A stretch of 64,000 bases of DNA from Halichoerus grypus (lineage: Eukaryota; Chordata; Mammalia; Carnivora; Phocidae). Positions 56,861 to 64,000 of this stretch are shown here, piece after piece. The first letter of the stretch is position 1. Every line of letters starts with the position of its first letter. The translations under genes and the position numbers were made by a program. The notes under the pieces were generated by a model. The model was not told the origin of the DNA. It saw only the letters and a program-made list of their open reading frames with translations, and searched no databases. The DNA lies in the NCBI RefSeq assembly GCF_964656455.1, contig NC_135722.1, positions 92,127,313 through 92,191,312 on the forward strand, in the 5' to 3' direction.

Positions 56861-57149
56861 TCTGTTTTATTACAAATAAAACCATGTGCCTGTGAACCAA
56901 CATTGTTTTCTGAACCTGACTACTTTATTATAACTCCTGTGCAGCTTTAATTATTATGCTACTTTTATTATTATTCTGTTCAATCCCTTTCTCTGATATT
57001 TTCTTCCTGTTATTAATGAGAGGATATTAGGGTAGTGTAGTGTAGCTTTTTTGTAGCATTTAAAGCATTTTATCCTCATGTGTATGTAAGATGGTCTTGT
57101 TCCTTCAATAGCTTTAAGGTAGAAAACAGAAAGGAAAGATTTGCATGTG

Positions 57150-57175
57150 CACACTTACACACACACACACATACA
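57150..57175. repeat. Short CA-rich repeat
   Basis: An 'acacttacacacacacacacatacac' run. The surrounding 56861-57646 region shows nothing else recognisable. Confidence 0.7.
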
Positions 57176-57646
57176 CGTTATTCTGTGCTAAAATGATTCC
57201 CAATATCCAATTCCTAAAAGTATGAACTTGTTAGATAACAACCACAACAAACCATGTGACCATGCAAATTCTTCCAGTTAGCTTTTCAATTTTGAGATAT
57301 CGTGTAAAATAGGAATATTACCTTTTTGAAGAGAATATGGAAAATAGTAATAAGAAAATAGGCCTCCAGTCACAAAGGCTGGCAAGAACCAGGGCCAAGG
57401 ATACCAAGATTCCATGAGGGCCAAAAAACATTTTAGCAAGTGGGTAAAAAAATAACAAGTCCTTTCTAGGTTCCTTGGATGTTACGTGAGCAACTTTTTC
57501 TCTACCATTCCAAAACCAAACCAAAATGTTGCTCTATCTGGTCCAGACTTAGCAGTGTTTCACAGACTACCCCACGTTTATCTAATTTTGCTCATATTCC
57601 TGTGAACATGGAAAGATAAAAACCCATCTTTTCTCAAAACCAATTT

Positions 57647-57853
57647 AAAAGTATCATCTGGGGATGCCTGGGTGGCTCGGTCAGTTAAGCATCCAACTCT
57701 TGGTTTCAGCTCAGGCATGATCTCAGAGTCCTGAATTAAGCTCCAGGTTGGGCTCTGTGCTCAGCGTGAGGTCTGTTTGAGATCTTCTCTCCCCCTCTCT
57801 CCCTGCCCCCTCCAAAATAAATCTTTAAAAAAACAAAAAGAAAAGTATCATCC
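57647..57853 (+). mobile_element. Can-SINE at a reused target site
   Basis: Sense SINE ('ggatgcctgggtggctcggtcag', short A-rich tail) flanked by AAAAGTATCATC at 57647-57658 and 57841-57852. The right copy is also the left TSD of the adjacent L1. Confidence 0.88.
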
Positions 57854-58897
57854 TTTTTAGTCATTTTTTGGTGGAATCTTCAGGGTTTTCTATATATAGT
57901 ATCATGTCCTCTGCAAATAGTGAAAGTTTTACCTCTTCCTTACCAATTTGGATGCCTTTTATTTCTTGTTGTTACGTCATGTGGCTAGGACTTCCAGTAC
58001 TATGTTGAATAAATGTAGTAAGAGTGCACTCATTATCAGGGAAATGCAAATCAAAACCATATCACCTCATACCTGTCAGAATGGCTAAAATCAACAACAC
58101 AAGAAACAACAGATGTTGGCAAGGATGTGAAGAAAAAAGGACCCTCTTGCACTGTTGATGGGAATGTAAACTTGTGCAGTCACTCTGGAAAACAGTATGG
58201 AGATTCCTCAGAAAACTAAAAATAGAACTACCCTATGATCCAGTAATCGCATTACTGGGGATTTACCCAAAAAATACAAAAACACTAATTCAAAGGGATA
58301 CATGCACCCTTGTATTTATAGTAGCATAATTTGCAGAGGCTAAAATATGAAAGCAACCCAAGTATCCATTGATGAATGGATAAAGAAGAGATGGTATCTA
58401 TATACAATGAGTATTACTTAGCCATAGAAAAGAGTGAAATCTTGCCATTTGCAATGACATAGATGGAGCTAAAGATGCTAAGTGAAATAAGTCAGTCAGA
58501 GAAAGACAAATACCATATGATTTAACTCGTATGTAGAATTTAAGAAACAAAACAAACAAGCAAAGGGAAAAAAAAACAGAGAGAGACAAACCAAGAAACA
58601 GAACAAACAGATGGTGACCAGAGGGGAGGTGGGCGGGGGGTGGGTGAAATAGGTGATGGGGATTAAGGAGTGCACTTGTCGTGATGAGCACTGGGTGATG
58701 TATGAAATTGTTGAATTACTATATTCTACACCTGAAACTAATATAACACTATATGTTAACTATACTGGAATCAAAATTAAATTAAATTAAAAATAAAATT
58801 AAAAAAAGATATATTTGGTCTTAACTGATGGATTTTAAAATATTGTTATCATATGATTCATTAAACTTCATTTTATTGCTTAAAAAAAGTATCATCC
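57841..58897 (+). mobile_element. L1 with 5' inversion and 3' extra sequence
   Basis: Positions 57860-58020 are antisense ORF2 ('tttggatgccttttatttc', 'tagtactatgttgaat'-like). From about 58022 the L1 is in sense from the ORF2 C-terminus to the 3' UTR, ending in an A-rich stretch at about 58765-58807. A further 70 or so bp of non-L1 sequence follows, with ATTAAA at 58860-58865, then seven A's and AAAAGTATCATCC at 58885-58897. That matches the left copy at 57841-57853. Twin priming plus a 3' transduction explains this layout. Confidence 0.8.
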
Positions 58898-59049
58898 TCC
58901 ATGAAACTTTTTCTGATTCCATGTTACTTCTATTGCTCTGACTTCTTTTTTCTCCCCAAAGGCACTCTGTGACTCAGAGCATATAATGTAATTTCTTATA
59001 GTATAGTTGTGGTTTGGTCATTAGGAGGTGATGAAGAGCTGGGTTCATT

Positions 59050-59175
59050 ACATATCAAACTGGATTCATTTTTAGGCATGGTCATATCCTAGCTTTGTGA
59101 CCTTAAGTTATTTCTCCCATATAAACTCCAGTTTCTTCATCCATAAAACAGAGATAATAATTCCTACTATATATA
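59050..59175 (+). repeat. MIR relic
   Basis: 'cctagctttgtgaccttaagttatttctc ... ccagtttcttcatccataaaacagagataata' is MIR-like. Confidence 0.65.
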
Positions 59176-59189
59176 TATTTTTGAAACAG

Positions 59190-59440
59190 TTTATTCTTCT
59201 CTCACCCAACAGTGATCTATTGAGAGTCTTCTGTGTTCTGAAGATACTGATTGAATGAGACAGATTCCTGCTCTCATAAAGCTTACATTGTAATGGGGGA
59301 GGTCAACGAAGAAATAGATGTAGAATTTAGAGTCAAGTGATGAGAAATACTATGAAGAAAATAAAGCAATCTTAGAGCAAAGGCTAGTAATTAGAGAGCT
59401 TTTCAAGGGAGGACTCTCTGAAGCAGTGACATTTTTTAAG
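59190..59440. repeat. Ancient interspersed repeat, family unresolved
   Basis: 'gaatgagacagattcctgctctcataaagcttacattgtaatgggg' is a phrase common to an old mammalian repeat. It resembles the sequence at 6260-6350 in this window. I cannot name the family. Confidence 0.45.
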
Positions 59441-59488
59441 CTGAGGCCTGAATGAACTGAGAGTCTGTTAGAGGAGGTCATTGAGAGG

Positions 59489-59848
59489 ATGTGACTGCTG
59501 GCTGACACACAAGCTGGACCTACGTAATCAGTGGCCCCAGACCCCCTTCCCTGTCCTCAGAATGTATGCTGTGCCCACCACTCCCACAGTGGAAGCTATT
59601 TTTAAGGATGCACACTTGAGAGTAATATGCTGTTGGGATCATCTGGACAGTAGATGTGACTGGACCCAGTTAAGGTCTCTATTTAAACTTAAGATTTATT
59701 ATCTAGTGTCCTGAGGCTGCCCAAGACAAGCCTCATTAGTAAGCTCCTTTGTTTATTAAATTTCCATCTACCTATCTGGAGTGGTCTGCCTCTTTCTACC
59801 ATCTCTCCATGCCCTCTGTGTCCGGGGGCCAGTTTGTGAACCAACAGA
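59489..59848 (+). mobile_element. Candidate solo LTR
   Basis: A segment starting TGTGACTGCTGG and ending GTTTGTGAACCAACA, with a late TTTATTAAATTT polyadenylation-like element and a pyrimidine-rich 3' part, looks like a degraded retroviral-type LTR standing alone. No internal genes, primer binding site or second LTR are present, and the flanking duplication is unclear. The family is not identified. Confidence 0.35.
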
Positions 59849-59904
59849 CAGGCAGCCATGTCTTGTCAGTGTCTGCATAAAAGTTTCTTTCTAGGTGAAA
59901 TGGG

Positions 59905-60120
59905 TGAAGATAGTCAAAAGGTACAAACTTCCAGTTATAAGTTAATAAGTCCTGAGCATGTAATGTACAGCACAGTGGACCCTAGTTAATAATACTGTAT
60001 CATCTATTTGAAAGTTGTTGAGAATAGATAAAAGTTCTCATCACACACAAATGATTTTATAACTGTGTGAGTTGATATGTGCTACTTCAAATTTACACTT
60101 CAGATAAATATTAAAATTTA
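59905..60120 (+). repeat. Old L1 3' UTR relic
   Basis: 'tccagttataagttaataagtcctgagcatgtaatgtacagc', 'aatactgtatcatctatttgaaagttg' and 'aaaagttctcatcacac' follow an old L1M-type 3' UTR. Confidence 0.65.
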
Positions 60121-60150
60121 TATATTTCTTTATAATTTTAAAATTAAAAT

Positions 60151-60385
60151 TATACTTGTATGGGGGCAGCTGGGTGGCTCAGTTGGTTAAGTGTCTGACT
60201 TTTGATTTCAGCTCAGGTCATGATCTCAGGGTTGTGAGATCGAGCCCCAAGTTGGGCTTTGTACTGAGCATGGAGCCTGCTTGGGATTTTCTCTCTTTCT
60301 CCCTCTGCCCCCCCCCCACCACTTGCACGTGCACTCTCTCTCTCTCTCTCTCTCAAAACAAACAAAAAAACAAACATATACTTGT
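60151..60385 (+). mobile_element. Can-SINE (sense), older type
   Basis: Sense SINE ('ggggcagctgggtggctcagttgg', 'gtctgacttttgatttcagc' variant) with a (TC)n stretch and an A/C-rich tail. The 9-bp TSD TATACTTGT is at 60151-60159 and 60377-60385. Confidence 0.88.
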
Positions 60386-60443
60386 GAGGACTGTAACATT
60401 AAGGGAAATAATTTGATCTTTTCTTCCTTGACAAAGTATTAGA

Positions 60444-60590
60444 TACACACACACACACACACACACACCAGAAATAATCTCATAAATACTTAGAAGAAAC
60501 TGGTGGTTACCAGAGGGGTGGGGGTGGGGGAATGGGCAAAATAGGTGAAGGGGATTAAGAAGGAGATACAAAAATTCTTCAGACAACTCC
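60444..60590 (+). repeat. (CA)n and L1 3' UTR fragment
   Basis: A CA run of about 12 units (60444-60468) precedes 'actggtggttaccagagggg' and 'aataggtgaaggggattaaga', a short sense L1 3' UTR fragment without a tail. Confidence 0.7.
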
Positions 60591-62100
60591 TAATTACAAT
60601 AGGAACTCTGGGTGATGGTGTCTCTGAGGAGTATGGGTGTTTGAATAAGTTTGAGGATTAGGATGTTTAAGCCTCAAAAAAAAATCTAATATTTTTTATT
60701 AGAAAAGGGTGATTTAATTAAAGTTCTAGAATAGGTTTCTCAACCTAGAATTGCAAACAGGAGAGAATGAACAGGCAGAATGAATAAATAAAAGTGTCAG
60801 AGACAATGCCAGGAGTCTCTTCCTTTCATTTTTAAGGTTAGCTTTGGGGACTCTTGTGAATCCACTGTTGGAAAAGCATAAAGTGGGGAAGGACATAATT
60901 TTCGACCCTGAGTACAGCACTTTATGAGGTGGGCTAGGAGTCAGAAGCTAGGGTTTTTATTCATAGGTTAACCCATTGCTAGCTCAGAGATGTTGGATAG
61001 TAAGTAGGTTAATGTCAGTGTCCTTTAAGGAGGAATTCCTGACTAAGCCTTATAATATTAATGCATGTGTAAATGCTCTTTAAACTTCAAAATTCAATAT
61101 AGATGAGAAATATCAATACGATTGGACTTGTGTTGGGGAAGAAAAGCAAGAGTTTGAGGTCAGAAGAGCAGACAAACAACTGGTGGAAGGAGAAAGGGTC
61201 TTGTCCAAAGATCGTGGGTCATGAGAATTTTTAACTGCCTTCCAAAATTCAATTTCAACTATAATATCTTATCAAAGGTAGATGGAACTTTATGACTTAC
61301 CTGAATATTATCACCAGGTAAAGTGATGCTGGGCCTACATGAGTTTTTATGTTTGGTCTCACACAGTGCATGCACGTGCACACACACACACGTTTACAAG
61401 ACAAGTGTATCATCAAACACTAATGGCCCAGAATCTCTCTGATTCTGGCAAAATCATAGAGTTGATTCTGCATAAGAATTCAAGGAGTATTGAGGAAGAG
61501 TAACAGTTTAAGACCAACTAAGCACAGCAAAAAAAGTAATTCTACTGACGCTCAGTGCTCTATTATTGAAGGAAAGTTTTATTTGGAGCTATTTGGATCT
61601 GAAGGAGATGATTTGAAGCAAAATTTCCCATTGGGGTTTATCATCCCTATGATTGGACTCCATAGGGAAGAAACAATTACAAAGGACATATTTGTTGGCA
61701 ATGTAGTAGGCATTCCTATTGATCCCTGGGGTGTTTAGAATAAACATCAAACTTTCCCCCTAAGTGTTAAGATTAATAATAATTCTATAGCAAATATCAA
61801 ACTTTTGACACTGTGTTAAAAATTAAATTGCTTTGTCAAAACTACAAAACTTTATTAAATTTTTCCTTAGCATTTTTGATTTTCTATAACCCAGCCAAAC
61901 CCATTTCATCATCCACCAACATAGAATAACTTTTTATCTGTAACTTTTCTAACCATTTTGGAGGATTATACATGGGCAAAAAGAATAAGCAATCTGTTTC
62001 CTTTCTGTGATTTCAAAAGGTGTGGAAAGCATATATCCAAGCAATTTTCCAGGTCAGTCCTAATTTCAAATATGTGCTATTTTTGCCAATCTAAATTGTC
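60591..62100. other. Intergenic; one unexplained small frame
   Basis: No repeat is recognised. A frame at 61490-61738 (82 aa, M-R-K-S-N-S-L... to ...I-P-I-D-P-W-G-V) has mixed composition unlike the low-complexity frames nearby, but I do not recognise it. It lacks a clear promoter or splice context and is compatible with chance or an old retro-fragment. A CA-rich run lies at 61377-61391. Confidence 0.35.
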
Positions 62101-62109
62101 ATGAATTGT

Positions 62110-62702
<593 letters not shown>

Positions 62703-63550
62703 TTTCACAGCTTTATTGAGGTATGACTGACATTCAATCAATTGCACATATTTAAAGTGTACAATTAGGTAAATTTGGCATATTTAACCATGAAACCATC
62801 ACCAAAACTAAGAAAATGAACATATTCATCCCCTTAGTAATCCTTCCCTCTCAACCTTCCTCCACCCATCCCCAAGGCAACCAGGAATCTATTTTCTGTT
62901 TCTCTAGCTTGCACTTTCAAGACTATTATACTTACAGAACCATACTATATATACTCTTTGCTTGACTTCTTTTGTTCAGCCTAATTATTCTGAGACTCAT
63001 TCATGGTCTTTTGTGGATCGATAGTTTCATTATTTTTTTCTTTTCTTTTCTTTCTTTTTTTGCATGTGAATGTCTAATTTTTTGAGCACTGTCAGATTGC
63101 CCTTGGCATATGATTTTGTTGAGATCAATTGACCACCTATGTGTGGATCTATTTTTTAACTCTTTATTCTACTCCATTTATCTATCATCTATCTTGAGGC
63201 CTATATCACACTGTCTTGTTAATTGTAGCTTCAGGATATGTTTTGAAGATTATAATGTAGACCCTCCAGCATTGTTCTTCTTTATGAAAGTTTTTTTTCA
63301 TTTCAGGCCTTTTGTATTTCCTTATGAATTTTAGAAACAGTATATCAATCTTTACAAAATGCCTACTGGGCTTTTGAATAGGGTTATATTGAATCTATGA
63401 ATAAATTTGAGGAGAGCTAGCATCATGATAATGAGTCTGCTGATGTAGGAATACAGCATATTCAGTTTTTCTTTAATTTCTCTCAATAAGGTTTTGCTTG
63501 TAAAGATTTTGCACTTATTAAGCCAGATTTACCACTAAGGATTTCATTTG
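62703..63550 (-). repeat. Old L1 fragment (antisense)
   Basis: 'agctttattgaggtatgactgacattcaatcaattgcac' and 'taaccatgaaaccatcacc' are antisense L1M 3' UTR. From about 63070 'gcactgtcagattgccctt', 'gtagcttcaggatatg' and 'gaatctatgaataaatttgagg' are antisense ORF2-side phrases. All frames are broken. Confidence 0.75.
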
Positions 63551-63639
63551 TTTGGGGCTTTTTGCAAATGGCATTTTAAATTTTAGTTTCCTTTTGTTCA
63601 TTGGTAATTATTGAAAATGATGGATTTTTATATAATAAT

Positions 63640-63885
63640 TGTTTTGTATTTTTAAATTTTATTTAAAATCAATTAATTAACATATTGTGTATTATTAGTT
63701 TCAGAGGTAGAATTTAGTGATGCATCAGTTGCATATAACACCCAGTGCTCATTACATTAAGTGCCCTCCTTACTGCCCATCACCCAGTTACCTCACCCCC
63801 CCGCCACCACCCCTCCACCAACCCTGTTTGTTTCCTAGAGTTAAGAGTCTCTTATGGTTTGCCTCCCTCTCTGATTTTGACAGAT
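63640..63885 (-). mobile_element. Carnivoran L1 3' fragment (antisense)
   Basis: 'attaattaacatattgtgtattattagtttcagaggtag', 'acacccagtgctcattac', 'cccatcacccagttacc' and 'gagttaagagtctcttatgg' form an antisense L1 3' UTR. No TSD was found before the window ends. Confidence 0.82.
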
Positions 63886-64000
63886 TTGAATAAAGAAGAT
63901 GTGGCTATGTATATGTGGATATATATATTTGTTTCCTACAATCTGGCTAAAATCAATTGCTATTTATAGTAGCTTTTTTTTTTTTTTGTAGTTCTCATAG

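Overview
This is mammalian nuclear DNA. It is AT-rich, with single-exon olfactory receptor (OR) genes in a dense field of retrotransposons. The host is most likely a caniform, probably arctoid (bear- or seal-type), carnivoran. About twenty tRNA-derived Can-SINEs carry heads of the form 'GGGGCGCCTGGGTGGCTCAGT' or its complement, with (AAATAAAT)AAAATCTTT tails. The young LINE-1 3' ends have the carnivoran 'TTAATCACCATACATTACATCATTAG' type terminus on the antisense strand. The species itself is inferred, not proven.

The functional content is an OR8 (class II) receptor cluster resembling the OR8B-OR8D part of human 11q24. From left to right: an OR8B-like gene (8801-9784, +) whose ORF is intact but whose DRY arginine is Cys; an intact OR8B-like gene (18158-19093, +); a badly decayed OR8B-like pseudogene (27630-28490, +); an OR8D2-like pseudogene broken by one 2-bp insertion (34314-35242, +); an OR8D1-like gene whose last residues are replaced after a 2-bp deletion (41444-42403, +); an OR remnant split by a SINE (about 49545-50350, -); and an OR8-type pseudogene killed by one nonsense codon (54800-55741, -). 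Transcription direction switches between 42.4 and 49.5 kb. Six of the seven units keep a 3' splice-site-like sequence 12-18 nt before the ATG, as expected for ORs whose 5' UTR is spliced onto one coding exon.

The only other recognisable gene-derived sequence is a processed copy of ribosomal protein L31 (62190-62647, -). It has an open reading frame, a poly(A) tail and target-site duplications (TSDs), and it sits inside an L1 3' fragment.

The rest is repeat: young 5'-truncated L1s with intact TSDs (some with 5' inversions and two with apparent 3' transductions), older L1 debris, L2 and MIR relics, SINEs (including nested and inverted pairs), a candidate solo LTR and several microsatellites, the largest a roughly 430-bp CTTT tract. 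I found no non-OR protein-coding gene, no RNA gene I would defend and no CRISPR-like or prokaryotic system. The notable items are the graded OR decay and several well-preserved retrotransposition events.
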